64,000 bases of DNA from Epilithonimonas sp. JDS (GCF_021261315.1 NZ_JAJSAX010000001.1:1-64000), one strand, 5' to 3'. Positions 18,064 to 27,996 are shown, counted from the stretch's first letter. Numbers and translations: made by a program. Notes: generated from the letters alone by a model not told the origin.

Positions 18064-18924
18064 CTATTTCTTAAAATATTGATACAAAAACTTGCTATAA
18101 TCATCCGATGTTTTAATATCTAAAAAATGAGCCGATGAATTCTCGAATTCTTCTTTTGTCTGGCGCATTTTTCGTTTCTGTTGTTCGGCAAAATCGTAGC
18201 GCCATCTAGCACTGGAAGTGTTTGCCCAAACTTGCTGACCAGTTTCCGCATCACGAAAAAGCGCATATCCAATGTCCGGAATCTCCATATCTTTTTCGTC
18301 AAAAACACGAAGTCCCAAAACCTGATGTTTTCTGGCAGTCACATTCAGGATTTTTTGGTCAAATTCATCTTCGAAATCTGAAAACAGAAACACCAAAGAT
18401 TTCCTTTTGAAAACGCTCATCATATAGTTGAAAGCCACATCCAGATTGGATTTTGTAGGAACATAATCGGCAGACAAAATGTTGCTGATGATAGACAAAA
18501 CGTGTTTTCTACCTTTTTGTGGCGGAACTACTTTCAAAACTTTGTCTGCGTAGAGAATCAATCCGATCTTGTCATTGTTTCCAGCGGCCGAAAATCCCAG
18601 CGATGCACAAATTTCTGCAACATATTCTCGTTTCAACTGAGTTCTCGTTCCATAATCCATCGAGGCGGAAACGTCCACGACGAGCATCATTGTGAGCTCG
18701 CGTTCCTCTTCCATCACTTTTACAAATGGTTCGCGGAAACGTGCGGTTTTGTTCCAGTCCATTCTTCGGGTGTCATCACCAAATTGGTATTGACGAACTT
18801 CTGAAAAAGTCATTCCCTGACCTTTGAATGCGCTGTGATATTGCCCCATAAGCGATGCTTCAGTCTTCTTGCGAGTCCGGATTTCTATCTGCTTTACTTT
18901 TTTGACAATGTCTTTTATTTGCAC
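18064..18924 (-). CDS. DUF58 domain protein
   Basis: 286 residues. The family signature FSEVRQYQFGDDTRRMDWNKTARFREPFVK is followed by a MIDAS-like VVDVSASMDYG with Asp84, so the protein folds as a VWA-type domain. DUF58 proteins partner with MoxR ATPases. It lies 32 bp before the BatD-like gene in the bat operon, separated from moxR by a GNAT gene. Confidence 0.92.
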   Translation of the reverse strand: MQIKDIVKKVKQIEIRTRKKTEASLMGQYHSAFKGQGMTFSEVRQYQFGDDTRRMDWNKTARFREPFVKVMEEERELTMMLVVDVSASMDYGTRTQLKREYVAEICASLGFSAAGNNDKIGLILYADKVLKVVPPQKGRKHVLSIISNILSADYVPTKSNLDVAFNYMMSVFKRKSLVFLFSDFEDEFDQKILNVTARKHQVLGLRVFDEKDMEIPDIGYALFRDAETGQQVWANTSSARWRYDFAEQQKRKMRQTKEEFENSSAHFLDIKTSDDYSKFLYQYFKK

Positions 18925-19053
18925 TTTAACTTGTGATTTTTGGTGGTCATCGGTTGATAGTTTTCAGACATCTCATCTATTAATGAATTCGACGACTAAC
19001 CACTACCAACAGATTGACCAATTTTTGAGGAATTCAAAACCTCTTTTATATAT

Positions 19054-19509
19054 CTAATTTAATTCGATGGAAACATTGATCCATTCATCATCAAATTTAG
19101 TCTGATATTTCTTATAAAAATTAATCGCAGGCTCATTCCAATTCAAAACCTGAAAAACCATTCCTGAATAATTTTTGGATTTCCCATAATCCAAAGTTTT
19201 ATCAAATAACAATTTTCCAATATTGTTTCCTCTCATTTTTTCAGTAACAATGAGGTCTTCCAGATATAATCGTTGCCCTTTCCAAGTAGAATATCTCAAA
19301 TAATACAAAGATAAACCTACAATTTTTTGATCAACTTCTGCAACGAAAGCGCCCCAAACAGGATGATTTCCAAAACCAGCTTCTGCGAATTCTTCCAATG
19401 AAACCGTGACTTCATCAGGTGCATTTTCATATTCCGCCAATTCCTTTATAAGTTCCAGCATTGCAGGACAATCTCCAAGAATTGCTTCTCTGATAATTAA
19501 ATTATTCAT
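19054..19509 (-). CDS. GNAT-family N-acetyltransferase
   Basis: 151 residues, a single GNAT fold. Motif A reads LEDLIVTEKMRGNNIGKLLFDKTL, with the R-x-x-N-I-G-K acetyl-CoA loop, and motif B is FQVLNWNEPAINFYKKY. It resembles diamine/spermidine-type acetyltransferases in its N-terminus (IREAILGDCPAMLELIKELAEYE) and the GLSLYYLRYSTWKG stretch, but the substrate is uncertain. It sits between moxR (8 bp) and DUF58 (129 bp), inside the bat operon, which is an unusual place. Confidence 0.88.
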   Translation of the reverse strand: MNNLIIREAILGDCPAMLELIKELAEYENAPDEVTVSLEEFAEAGFGNHPVWGAFVAEVDQKIVGLSLYYLRYSTWKGQRLYLEDLIVTEKMRGNNIGKLLFDKTLDYGKSKNYSGMVFQVLNWNEPAINFYKKYQTKFDDEWINVSIELN

Positions 19510-19517
19510 CAGAAATA

Positions 19518-20522
19518 TTACGGCGCTTGTATTTTCGCCAGAATTTTATTCACAATATCATCTTGAGTCACTTCCTCGGCCTCAGCTTCGAAGCTTAATC
19601 CAATTCTGTGTCTCAAAACATCTTTCGCAATTTCTTTCACATCTTCCGGGATGACGAATGCTCTTCCTTTGATGAAGGCGTAAGCTCTGGAAGCAATGGC
19701 CAAGTTGATACTTGCTCTCGGTGAAGCACCAAAACTGATGTAATTTTTGATTTCGGACAAGCCGTATCGCTCTGGAAAACGGGTTGCAAAAACCATATCC
19801 AGAATATATTTTTCTATCTTTTCGTCTAGGTAAATTTGATTGATGAGTTTCTTGGCTTCAACAATTTGGTTCAAATCCACCACTTTTCTGATTTGCGGAA
19901 TATCCTGCGTCGAAATCATTCGCATCACCTTTCTCTCATCCTCGAATTCGGGATAATCGATTTTACATTTTAACATAAAACGGTCGGTTTGCGCTTCTGG
20001 CAAAAGATAAGTTCCCTCCTGGTCAATTGGATTTTGAGTGGCTAATACGAGGAAAGGTTTTGGTAAAGGCATTGTTTCATCGCCAATCGTCACTTGTTTT
20101 TCCTGCATCACCTCGAGAAGTGCGGACTGAACTTTCGCCGGCGCACGGTTAATTTCATCTGCCAAAACAAAATTCGCAAAAACAGGACCTTTTTTGATGC
20201 TGAAATCGTTGTCTTTCACGCTGTAAATCATTGTCCCGACAACATCTGCAGGCAACAAATCCGGCGTGAACTGGATTCTGGAAAATTGTCCATCAACAGC
20301 TTCTGACAAGGTTTTGATGGCCAAGGTTTTTGCCAATCCCGGAACACCTTCCAAGAGAACGTGTCCGTTGCCAAGAAGTCCGATGAGCAAACGGTCTATC
20401 ATATATTCCTGCCCAATGATGGCGCGGTTGATTTCCTGTTTTAAGATGGAGAAAAAGTAATTTTGTTCTTTAACTTTTTCGGTAAGTTGTCTGATATCTT
20501 CTGCTTGATTCAATTCTGACAT
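19518..20522 (-). CDS. MoxR-family AAA+ ATPase
   Basis: 334 residues. Walker A LLEGVPGLAKT (residues about 57-66), Walker B NFVLADEINRAP, sensor VLATQNPIDQEGTYLLPEAQTDRFM, and a C-terminal lid with YGLSEIKNYISFGASPRASINL. MoxR ATPases act as chaperones for VWA proteins, here BatA, BatB and DUF58 encoded downstream. First gene of the bat operon; the stretch upstream to 20743 is shared with the divergent DinB gene. Confidence 0.94.
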   Translation of the reverse strand: MSELNQAEDIRQLTEKVKEQNYFFSILKQEINRAIIGQEYMIDRLLIGLLGNGHVLLEGVPGLAKTLAIKTLSEAVDGQFSRIQFTPDLLPADVVGTMIYSVKDNDFSIKKGPVFANFVLADEINRAPAKVQSALLEVMQEKQVTIGDETMPLPKPFLVLATQNPIDQEGTYLLPEAQTDRFMLKCKIDYPEFEDERKVMRMISTQDIPQIRKVVDLNQIVEAKKLINQIYLDEKIEKYILDMVFATRFPERYGLSEIKNYISFGASPRASINLAIASRAYAFIKGRAFVIPEDVKEIAKDVLRHRIGLSFEAEAEEVTQDDIVNKILAKIQAP

Positions 20523-20711
20523 ATCAATTAATAAAAATAATTGGTAAATTTCACATAAAATCCAGCAACAGCAAACATAACAATTGCCAAACTTCCGTTA
20601 AATATTTGTTAAAAGGCGGGAAGCTGCAGGTAAGAAGTCGGAAGTTATTAATTAACTCATTTACTTTTTGCTAATAAATCTCAATAATTTTTCGTTTATT
20701 TATAATTAATA

Positions 20712-20719
20712 TAACTTTG
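20712..20719 (+). promoter_or_regulatory. -7 element of the DinB gene
   Basis: TAACTTTG matches TAnnTTTG, 24 bp before the start at 20744. No clear -33 TTG. Confidence 0.4.
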
Positions 20720-20743
20720 AACTAAATAAATTTCTCTTCAAAA

Positions 20744-21220
20744 ATGAATTATCATTTTGCCAATCATAGACAGGTTCGAAAAAACCTTTTAAATATTCTA
20801 CAAACGACCTCAGAAAAAGACCTTCTGACAATTCCAGACGGATTCAACAACAACATCTATTGGAACATCGCGCATTGCGTGGCTCAGCAACAGTTGCTTT
20901 GCTATTACCTCAGCGGAAATCAGTTCCGCATCGACAAATATTGGGTGGAAACCTACAAGAAGGGAACTTTCGCCAACGTGGATGTGAAACAATCTGAAAT
21001 GGAGGATTTGGCTTATCTATTAATTGAAACTTCAAAAATTTTGATGAAGGATTATGATGATGACTTCTTCTCGGATTACACGCCGTATTCCACGAGTTTT
21101 GGGATTGATTTGAAAAATGTGCAAGACGCTATCATCTTCAATAATATGCACGAAAGCATTCATTACGGCTACATTCTTGCGCAGAAAAGAGCTTTGATTG
21201 CGGAAGGTTTAAGTTTATAA
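20744..21220 (+). CDS. DinB-family protein
   Basis: 158 residues, a four-helix DinB/YfiT-like fold. Metal-ligand histidines are visible in WNIAHCVAQQQ and in HESIHYGYILAQKR near the C-terminus. Some members are thiol S-transferases; the function of this one cannot be named. It overlaps nothing and is followed after 3 bp by a small secreted protein gene. Confidence 0.85.
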   Translation: MNYHFANHRQVRKNLLNILQTTSEKDLLTIPDGFNNNIYWNIAHCVAQQQLLCYYLSGNQFRIDKYWVETYKKGTFANVDVKQSEMEDLAYLLIETSKILMKDYDDDFFSDYTPYSTSFGIDLKNVQDAIIFNNMHESIHYGYILAQKRALIAEGLSL

Positions 21221-21223
21221 TTA

Positions 21224-21658
21224 ATGAAATTAAGATTCCTTTTTCCAGTTTTCCTCTTGGGAATTTTATCATTTTCGATTTCCGATAATGAGCGATTCAA
21301 ATACTATCAACCCATTAGTAAAACTCAAGAAATCGAAGTTCTTTATCTGACTTGGGAAGACACTAACCTTCCCAATTTTATAAAAACTGCTGACTACGAA
21401 AAATATGTTGACAAGGCTGAATTGATTGCACATTGTTTTTACGTTGATTCCAAAGATCCGGAGAAAAGGAAATTCAAAATTCCGGTGACGACGGATAAAC
21501 TCATCAAGAAAATCCCTTTAAAAATCAAAGGAAAATTCTTCAAGACGAAACAGTTTGATGATACTTTCCCAACACCACTTTTTGAAGATTACAGAAAAAC
21601 CGGTGATTTGAAATTCAAAACTGAGAATGGTGAGTTTTTGGTTTTTGTGTTGAATTGA
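21224..21658 (+). CDS. Small secreted hypothetical protein
   Basis: 144 residues with a signal peptide (MKLRFLFPVFLLGILSFSIS) and no lipobox. The mature part is charged and beta-rich (FKYYQPISKTQEIEVLYLTWE, KLIKKIPLKIKGKFFKTKQF). Not recognised. Co-directional with and 3 bp behind the DinB gene. Confidence 0.7.
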   Translation: MKLRFLFPVFLLGILSFSISDNERFKYYQPISKTQEIEVLYLTWEDTNLPNFIKTADYEKYVDKAELIAHCFYVDSKDPEKRKFKIPVTTDKLIKKIPLKIKGKFFKTKQFDDTFPTPLFEDYRKTGDLKFKTENGEFLVFVLN

Positions 21659-21703
21659 TCAAAATAAAAAAACGCTTCCCAGATTTGAGAATCGTCTGTT
21701 GTT

Positions 21704-23065
21704 TTATTCTTTAATGAATTTAGTTGTCTGTTCTTTTCCTTTTGTCTGGAATTTTATCAGATAATTTCCTTTTGTGAGATTAGAGACATCAATTTTGGAG
21801 TCATTCACTTTATTTCCTGTTGTTAATTTTCTTCCGTCCAAAGAATAGATTTCGTATCCAGAAATTGGCTCAATGCTTTTGATGTTCAGAATATCTTTTA
21901 CCGGATTCGGATAAATTTGAAGATTTTCTTTTTCATTATCAGAAACTGAAAGTATATTTTCTCCATTTATTCTTACAATTTGTTTTTTATTGACACCATC
22001 AAATGAAGTAAAATATCCACAGACTAATATTTTGCCATCGGGTTGCAAAATCATTCTTCTAACCTCTCCTACGGTATCAAATAGTTTATCCGCACTTCCA
22101 TCTGTCTTAAGACGATGAAATTTGCTGGTCGAATAAAAATTTCCATTAGTTAAAATTTTTCCGTTTGGCAAAACAACAGCAGAATTGGCGCTTGCAGAAT
22201 TATTTTTTATAAATGCAGTATCCAAAGTTCCATCGGTATTAAGACGTGCAATACCTCCGGTTTCAACATTATTAAACGACGTAAATCCTCCGCAAATTAT
22301 TATTTTTCCATTTAGCTGTACTGTCATAGAATAAATTGGAAGATTGCCACCCGAACCAATAGGGTTAAAGCTTGTATCCAGACTGCCATCAATGTTCAAT
22401 CTTGCAATAGTTCTTCTGGCAATATTGTTGTAAGTACTTGTGTAACCGCCAATCAGAACTTTACCATCAGATTGTAAAACTACGGAATTAAGATAATTAT
22501 TTGATCCAATTCCTGAGTCAAAGGTCTGATCTAGCGATCCATCTTTATTTAAACGAGCCACTCTTCCTCTAGCTATTCCATTATATAATCCAAAATCTCC
22601 AGCGATGAGAATCTTTCCATCAGTCTGCTGAGCAATAGAATAAATAACATTAGAAGCCCCAGAACCGGCAATATTAAAAGTAGTATCTAAACTTCCATCT
22701 ACATTCAGTCTCGCAATATAATTTTTTTGAATATTATTGAATTGTGTGAAATCTCCGCTAATAATGATTTTTCCGTCTTGCTGAATAATTATATTTAGAA
22801 CCCTTCCTACAATACCTGAACCTGGATTAAAAGTTTGATCAATACTTCCGTCCGAATTTAATCTTGCAATACCTTTTCTTGCAATACCATCATAAGATGT
22901 GAAATCGCCTGCTACGATAATCTTACCATCTGTCTGCAAACCCATTGCCATAATATTATAACCGTTAGGTCCAAGACCAGTATTAAAGTTAAGATCTACA
23001 CTCCCATCCTGTGCCGATAAAATAATGCTGAATACGATGTAAAAAAGTAGAAATAGTTTTCTCAT
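21704..23065 (-). CDS. Delta-60-repeat secreted protein with T9SS sorting tail
   Basis: 453 residues. A signal peptide ends at about residue 19 (FSIILSAQ). Residues about 20-370 hold at least six delta-60/beta-propeller repeats, recognised by the ARLNxDGSLDxTF endings and the DGKIIIxGxF strands between them. The C-terminal 75 residues are a type A T9SS sorting domain (IYPNPVKDILNIKS, a GYEIYSLDGRKL strand and a final LTKGNYLIKFQTKGKEQTTKFIK). The protein is therefore exported to the surface or medium by the type IX system. Ligand unknown. Confidence 0.92.
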   Translation of the reverse strand: MRKLFLLFYIVFSIILSAQDGSVDLNFNTGLGPNGYNIMAMGLQTDGKIIVAGDFTSYDGIARKGIARLNSDGSIDQTFNPGSGIVGRVLNIIIQQDGKIIISGDFTQFNNIQKNYIARLNVDGSLDTTFNIAGSGASNVIYSIAQQTDGKILIAGDFGLYNGIARGRVARLNKDGSLDQTFDSGIGSNNYLNSVVLQSDGKVLIGGYTSTYNNIARRTIARLNIDGSLDTSFNPIGSGGNLPIYSMTVQLNGKIIICGGFTSFNNVETGGIARLNTDGTLDTAFIKNNSASANSAVVLPNGKILTNGNFYSTSKFHRLKTDGSADKLFDTVGEVRRMILQPDGKILVCGYFTSFDGVNKKQIVRINGENILSVSDNEKENLQIYPNPVKDILNIKSIEPISGYEIYSLDGRKLTTGNKVNDSKIDVSNLTKGNYLIKFQTKGKEQTTKFIKE

Positions 23066-23140
23066 TGGTTATTTGTTTCGGCGAAATTATAAAATAATCG
23101 TAAATATCCTAATAAATTAAGTAACTAAAATCAAAAACCT

Positions 23141-23148
23141 TACTTTTG
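23141..23148 (+). promoter_or_regulatory. -7 element of rlmB
   Basis: TACTTTTG matches TAnnTTTG. It spans an in-frame upstream ATG at 23146, so that ATG cannot be the start; the ATG at 23167 is preferred. Confidence 0.5.
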
Positions 23149-23166
23149 CAAAACAAAATCTCATTA

Positions 23167-23922
23167 ATGAATCCAGAGAAAAAAGACGATTTCATATTCG
23201 GTTTAAGACCAGTGATGGAAGCCTTAGAAGCCGGAAAAACCGTAGATAAAATATTTTTACAAAACGCTTTGACGGGCGAAATTTACTTCGAACTGAAGCA
23301 ACTTTTGGCCAAGCATAATCTCCGTCCAAACTACGTTCCCGTAGAAAAACTCAACCGTTTTACCCGAAAAAACCACCAAGGTGTGGTGGCCTTTATTTCT
23401 GACGTTCCGTTCCACAAAATCGAGGATGTGCTGCCTCAGCTTTTTGAAGAAGGGAAAACGCCATTTATCTTGATTTTAGATAGATTGACCGACGTTAGAA
23501 ACTTCGGAGCCATCTGTAGAACTGCTGAATGTGTGGGCGTTGACGCAATTCTGATTCCGGAAAAAGGTGGTGCACCAATTAATTCTGACGCGATTAAAAC
23601 TTCGGCTGGAGCGATTTATAATATCAAAATCTGTAAAGAAAAAAACCTTGCCCACTCGGTAGATTTCCTTCAGCAAAGTGGCATCAAAGTATTCTCTGCA
23701 ACGGAAAAGGCGCAGAAATTGATATATGACGTGGACTTCACAGAACCGTGCGCAATCGTGATGGGAAATGAGGAAACGGGAATATCCAAAGAAGTGCTAC
23801 ACCATTCGGATGAAAAAATAAAATTGCCAATCGAAGGTAAAACCCAATCTCTGAACGTCTCTGTAGCGTGTGGCGCGATTCTTTATGAAGCCGTGAGACA
23901 AAAAATAGTTGTTGCCGGTTGA
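23167..23922 (+). CDS. rlmB: 23S rRNA Gm2251-type 2'-O-methyltransferase (RlmB/TrmH family)
   Basis: 251 residues. The N-terminal RNA-binding domain (IFGLRPVMEALEAGKTVDKIFLQ) precedes a SPOUT fold with its three motifs: DVRNFGAICRTAECVGVDAILIP, CAIVMGNEETGISKEVL and LPIEGKTQSLNVSVACGAILYEAVRQ, which form the trefoil knot that binds S-adenosylmethionine. The start at 23167 is fixed by the promoter box just upstream. Transcribed alone. Confidence 0.92.
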   Translation: MNPEKKDDFIFGLRPVMEALEAGKTVDKIFLQNALTGEIYFELKQLLAKHNLRPNYVPVEKLNRFTRKNHQGVVAFISDVPFHKIEDVLPQLFEEGKTPFILILDRLTDVRNFGAICRTAECVGVDAILIPEKGGAPINSDAIKTSAGAIYNIKICKEKNLAHSVDFLQQSGIKVFSATEKAQKLIYDVDFTEPCAIVMGNEETGISKEVLHHSDEKIKLPIEGKTQSLNVSVACGAILYEAVRQKIVVAG

Positions 23923-23995
23923 TAGTTTTTGGTTGATAGAAATCAACTTGTTAATTATCAAAACATCAATTATAATTTATTATTAAACATCAATT

Positions 23996-25036
23996 ATGAA
24001 AAAAATAACAGCGCTTGCGCTAATCGCCATAACATTGGTCGCTTGTAAAAAGGAAACAAAAACCGTTACAAGAGTTGACCCAAAAACAGGAAAAACCGAA
24101 ACTGTAACCGTGGAAGTTTCCGACGAAGAAGCTTCAAAACCGAAAGCGATTGCTGACAGCAGTGGTATTTTCAAACAAAAATTCATTCTTGAAAAAGGCG
24201 TGACTTATCCATTGGTTTCTTATCAGAGAGAAATCCAATCGCTGAACACACCAGATGGAAAAACAATGTCTGCTACTACTGAAACGACTGACGAAATGTC
24301 TGTAACAGTCAACGATTTCAAAGATAACATCTACGATTTGACCTTGAATATGGTCGGCAAAAGAATGTCCAATACTTCAAATGGAAAAACGGTTTCCATC
24401 GATACGAAACAAGCCGCTCCAAAAGAAGAAGCGCTTAAGATGGATTATCTTGTAAGCAAAGGCCTGGCAGGAAATAAACTGAATGTGAAGATGGATGCTT
24501 ATGGAAATATCAAATCTGTAACTGGATTTGATGCCGTTTACAACAATCTTAAAAAAGCAATCGCTGGAACTGTGAAGGACACAAAACAGCAAACTGCATT
24601 TATCGAAAGTTTCAAAACTGGCTTCAACGAGGCAATGATGAAAGAACAATTGGGTAAAAACCTAAAACTTCTTCCTGCAAAAGGCGCAAAAATCGGTGAC
24701 AAATGGACCGATTCTGAAGACATCGTTCCAGGCAAAGTAAAACAAACTTTGACTTTTACCTTAACAAAAGTTGAAGATGGAAAAGCGGAAATCAGCGTGA
24801 CCGGCGTGATTCCTTCAAAATCTGATAAACAATCTCAAAACGGAATGACGCACACGATGAGCGTTGGCGGAACAGAGAGCGGAAAAATCATCATCGATGA
24901 AAACACAGGCTGGCTTCTAAACCAAAACCTAAGCATCAAAACCAATCAGAAGGAAAGTGTTTCTGATGGAAAACAGACGCAGAGTATGAGCAAAAACTCG
25001 ACGACGTCTATCATAATCAATCCTTCTTACAAATAG
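23996..25036 (+). CDS. DUF6263-type lipoprotein
   Basis: 346 residues. Signal peptide MKKITALALIAITLVAC with lipobox Cys17, then a Lys/Thr-rich linker and a long beta-rich domain with paired strands such as MSVTVNDFKDNIYDLTLNMVGKRM and LTFTLTKVEDGKAEISVTGVI. I assign DUF6263 by overall pattern; the function is unknown. It is followed after 28 bp by the DUF4834-type gene. Confidence 0.75.
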   Translation: MKKITALALIAITLVACKKETKTVTRVDPKTGKTETVTVEVSDEEASKPKAIADSSGIFKQKFILEKGVTYPLVSYQREIQSLNTPDGKTMSATTETTDEMSVTVNDFKDNIYDLTLNMVGKRMSNTSNGKTVSIDTKQAAPKEEALKMDYLVSKGLAGNKLNVKMDAYGNIKSVTGFDAVYNNLKKAIAGTVKDTKQQTAFIESFKTGFNEAMMKEQLGKNLKLLPAKGAKIGDKWTDSEDIVPGKVKQTLTFTLTKVEDGKAEISVTGVIPSKSDKQSQNGMTHTMSVGGTESGKIIIDENTGWLLNQNLSIKTNQKESVSDGKQTQSMSKNSTTSIIINPSYK

Positions 25037-25064
25037 ATTTTAGAATTAATTAAAAAATAAGGAA

Positions 25065-25292
25065 ATGAAGTACATTTTCGAATTTATCATCGCAACCATC
25101 ATCATATTCTTCGTTTGGAATATCTTGAAGAGAATCTTTTTCAATGCGTTTTATAAAAACTTTCCGACCTTAAATCCAAAAAATCAACAGCAAAACCAGC
25201 AAACCAGTTCGAAAAAAATGCCTGAACAAAAAGTAAAATGGGATGCGGAAACGGTGGATTTTGAGGAAATAAAAGAGGAGAAAAAGCAATAG
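25065..25292 (+). CDS. Small membrane protein, DUF4834-like
   Basis: 75 residues. One N-terminal membrane helix (FEFIIATIIIFFVWNILKRIF), a Gln/Asn-rich linker and an acidic tail with KWDAETVDFEEIKEE. This pattern matches the DUF4834 family that precedes YfhO-type genes in Flavobacteriia. Function unknown. A strong terminator follows. Confidence 0.82.
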   Translation: MKYIFEFIIATIIIFFVWNILKRIFFNAFYKNFPTLNPKNQQQNQQTSSKKMPEQKVKWDAETVDFEEIKEEKKQ

Positions 25293-25317
25293 TCAGATTC
25301 TGACATAAAATAAACAT

Positions 25318-25353
25318 AAAACCTTTCAGATTATTAAGTCTGAAAGGTTTTTT
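25318..25353 (+). terminator. Intrinsic terminator
   Basis: AAAACCTTTCAGA (from 25318) pairs with TCTGAAAGGTTTT (from 25339); the loop is 8 nt, followed by a T-tract. It ends the DUF6263/DUF4834 unit. Confidence 0.88.
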
Positions 25354-25458
25354 AATATTAAATTTGGAATTTGAAATTTTAAAGCCAGTTAACAATTGAT
25401 ATTAATTGTTAAAACGCTGATTTCAAATCTAATATATAAAGCTTAATATCTAACATCT

Positions 25459-27996
25459 ATGTTCAAAAACAAGAAAAATCTCATTTTCATCCTTGCAAGC
25501 TTGGTCGTTTTCATTTTGCTGGCGGTGGTTTACGCCAATCCTGTCATCTCTGGAAAACGTCTGATGCAACACGATATCGTTTTCTACAAAGGTGGCGCGG
25601 AAGAACTTTTGCAATACCGTGCAAACAACGAAAATGAAACCTATTGGAGCGACGCAATGTTTGGCGGAATGCCGACTTACCAGACTGGCGCGCAATTCCG
25701 TGGCGATGTCATCAAGAAAATTGACGATTTGTTTTTGTTCCTTCCAAAACCTGCGAATTATCTGTTCTTGCTGTTTGCCGGATTTTTCTTTTTGGGAATG
25801 GTGGCTGTTAGAAATTGGAAATATGCTTTGCTCGGCGCGACATTCTTTGGATTGTCAACTTATTTTTACATCATTATTTCGGCTGGACACAATGGAAAAG
25901 TTCATACGATTGCCTACTTTGCGCCATTGGTAGCAGGGATTTTATTGGTTTATTTCAGGAAAAAATATGTTCTTGGATTCATCACCACGACCCTATTTAT
26001 GGGACTTCAGATTTGTGCGAATCACCCGCAGATGACTTATTATCTGTTCCTTGGACTAGGATTTTTGTTCCTTTCGGAATTGATTAGAGCAATCAAAGGA
26101 AAAATCGAATGGAAACATTTTCTGATTTCTACTGGAATCGTTGCAGTGGCTGGAATCATCGGCGTTGGAATGAACTCACAAAGACTAATGGCAAACGCCG
26201 AATACGTGAAAGAAACCGTTCGTGGAAAGCAAATCTTAAACGATAAAAATCACACGGCTGGAAAATCCGGAATGGACAAAGAAAGCATCACGATGTGGAG
26301 CTACGGAAAACTGGAAACGCTTAACTTATTCATTCCTAGATTAATGGGAGGCGCTAGTCAGGAAGAAGGTTCTGACAAAATAATGGAACAAATCCAGGTT
26401 TTGGCTCAGGACAACATCAAATCCCAACAAGAATACGATATGTTCCTCAGAGGTTTCGGAAGCCCGACTTATTGGGGCGACCAGCCGAGTACTTCAGGTC
26501 CAGCTTATCAAGGTGCAGTGGTTTGTTTCTTGGCAGTTTTAGGATTCTTCTTTGCTGGAAAAAAGTATAGATATTGGATTTGGGGTGCTTCGATTTTGAC
26601 GATTTTCTTAGCTTGGGGAAGCAATTTCTCTGCGCTGACGGATTTCTTCATCGATTATGTCCCGTTGTACAACAAGTTCCGTGCGCCGTCTTCTATTTTG
26701 GTGGTTGTGGAATTTTTGTTCCCTCTGATTGCGATTCTTGGTCTATATAAATTCTTTACGGATGAAAATCTGACCGAAGAATACAAAAAGAAAATCCTGC
26801 TTTACGTTTCAGGAAGCGTTCTCGGAATCACATTGATTTTGATGGTTTTCGGAAAAGGAATTTTAGGATTCTATACAGCGAACGAGAAAACTTATCTTCC
26901 GCCGTATGTGTTGGATTATTTGGTTGATGAAAGAGCGTCGATGTTCCAAACCGATGCTTTAAAGGCGATTATTTATGTTTTGATTACGGCTGGTGTTTTA
27001 TTTTTTGGATTAAAGAAAAAATTGAACGTCAACATCGTTTTATTAATCATCGGATTCGTTAGTTTGTTTGACCTTTGGACGGTTAACAGACGTTATCTGA
27101 ACGATGATAATTATGTTGATAAAACCTTCGCCGATTATCCTTTCCAAACCGAAAATTCGGAATATCTGATGAGCAAAGCAGGCGATAATTCTTTTGTTCA
27201 AAGCCTTTTACAACAGACGGAAGTTAATAAAGCTTTGCAAATCATCGCTGAAAAAGACAAAGACCATTACAGGATTTTCAACAATGTTTTGGGAACTTTC
27301 AGCGAGACGAATACTTCTTATTTCAAATCTTCAATCGGCGGTTATCACGCGGTTAAACTGAGACGTTACGATGATTTAATCAACAAATATTTCTCAACCA
27401 CAGACCAGGTAAAAACCATCCGAATCCTGAATATGCTGAACACCAAATACTTCCTAGTTGGCGACCAGCAAAAACCAGAAATCTCTCCAAACCCTGAAGC
27501 CAACGGCAATGCGTGGTTTGTTTCTGACATCAAATTCGTAAACAATCCAAACGAGGAACTGAATGAAACAGGAAATCTTGACACCAAAAAAATCGCGGTG
27601 ATTTCTAAAGATGACAAAGCTTATTTCAACGGGAAAAATCTGGTAAAAGATTCAACGGCGTTTTTAGCTTTGAAATCTTATCAACCCAACGAATTGTCAT
27701 TTGATTCATCTTCCAAAACGCCTCAATTGGCTGTCTTTTCCGAGGTTTATTATCCTCACGGCTGGAATGTTTACTTAGACGGAAACAAAGTGGATTATAT
27801 CAAAGCAAATTACCTTTTGAGAGCGCTTTACGTTCCAGCTGGAAAGCATAAGATTGAAATGAAATTTGAACCAGCCGTTATCGAAACAGGAAAATTATTT
27901 TCTTTGATAAGTTTTGGATTATTTGTTTTGTTGAGTTTGGTTGGGGTCTATTTTCTGGTAAGAGATTCTCGGAAATCTGAGGTTGTGAAAGCATAA
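25459..27996 (+). CDS. YfhO-family membrane protein
   Basis: 845 residues. About 12 membrane helices in two blocks (residues 8-470 and 490-540), a large extracytoplasmic domain at about 545-805 and a last helix near 815-838. YfhO-type proteins are membrane glycosyltransferase-like (GT-C) proteins; in Bacillus YfhO glycosylates lipoteichoic acid, and the role in Bacteroidota is not established. An extracytoplasmic motif FGGMPTYQTGAQ and YIIISAGHNGKVHTIAYFAP are typical of this lineage. The RDD gene starts 21 bp after its stop, in the same frame. Confidence 0.9.
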   Translation: MFKNKKNLIFILASLVVFILLAVVYANPVISGKRLMQHDIVFYKGGAEELLQYRANNENETYWSDAMFGGMPTYQTGAQFRGDVIKKIDDLFLFLPKPANYLFLLFAGFFFLGMVAVRNWKYALLGATFFGLSTYFYIIISAGHNGKVHTIAYFAPLVAGILLVYFRKKYVLGFITTTLFMGLQICANHPQMTYYLFLGLGFLFLSELIRAIKGKIEWKHFLISTGIVAVAGIIGVGMNSQRLMANAEYVKETVRGKQILNDKNHTAGKSGMDKESITMWSYGKLETLNLFIPRLMGGASQEEGSDKIMEQIQVLAQDNIKSQQEYDMFLRGFGSPTYWGDQPSTSGPAYQGAVVCFLAVLGFFFAGKKYRYWIWGASILTIFLAWGSNFSALTDFFIDYVPLYNKFRAPSSILVVVEFLFPLIAILGLYKFFTDENLTEEYKKKILLYVSGSVLGITLILMVFGKGILGFYTANEKTYLPPYVLDYLVDERASMFQTDALKAIIYVLITAGVLFFGLKKKLNVNIVLLIIGFVSLFDLWTVNRRYLNDDNYVDKTFADYPFQTENSEYLMSKAGDNSFVQSLLQQTEVNKALQIIAEKDKDHYRIFNNVLGTFSETNTSYFKSSIGGYHAVKLRRYDDLINKYFSTTDQVKTIRILNMLNTKYFLVGDQQKPEISPNPEANGNAWFVSDIKFVNNPNEELNETGNLDTKKIAVISKDDKAYFNGKNLVKDSTAFLALKSYQPNELSFDSSSKTPQLAVFSEVYYPHGWNVYLDGNKVDYIKANYLLRALYVPAGKHKIEMKFEPAVIETGKLFSLISFGLFVLLSLVGVYFLVRDSRKSEVVKA

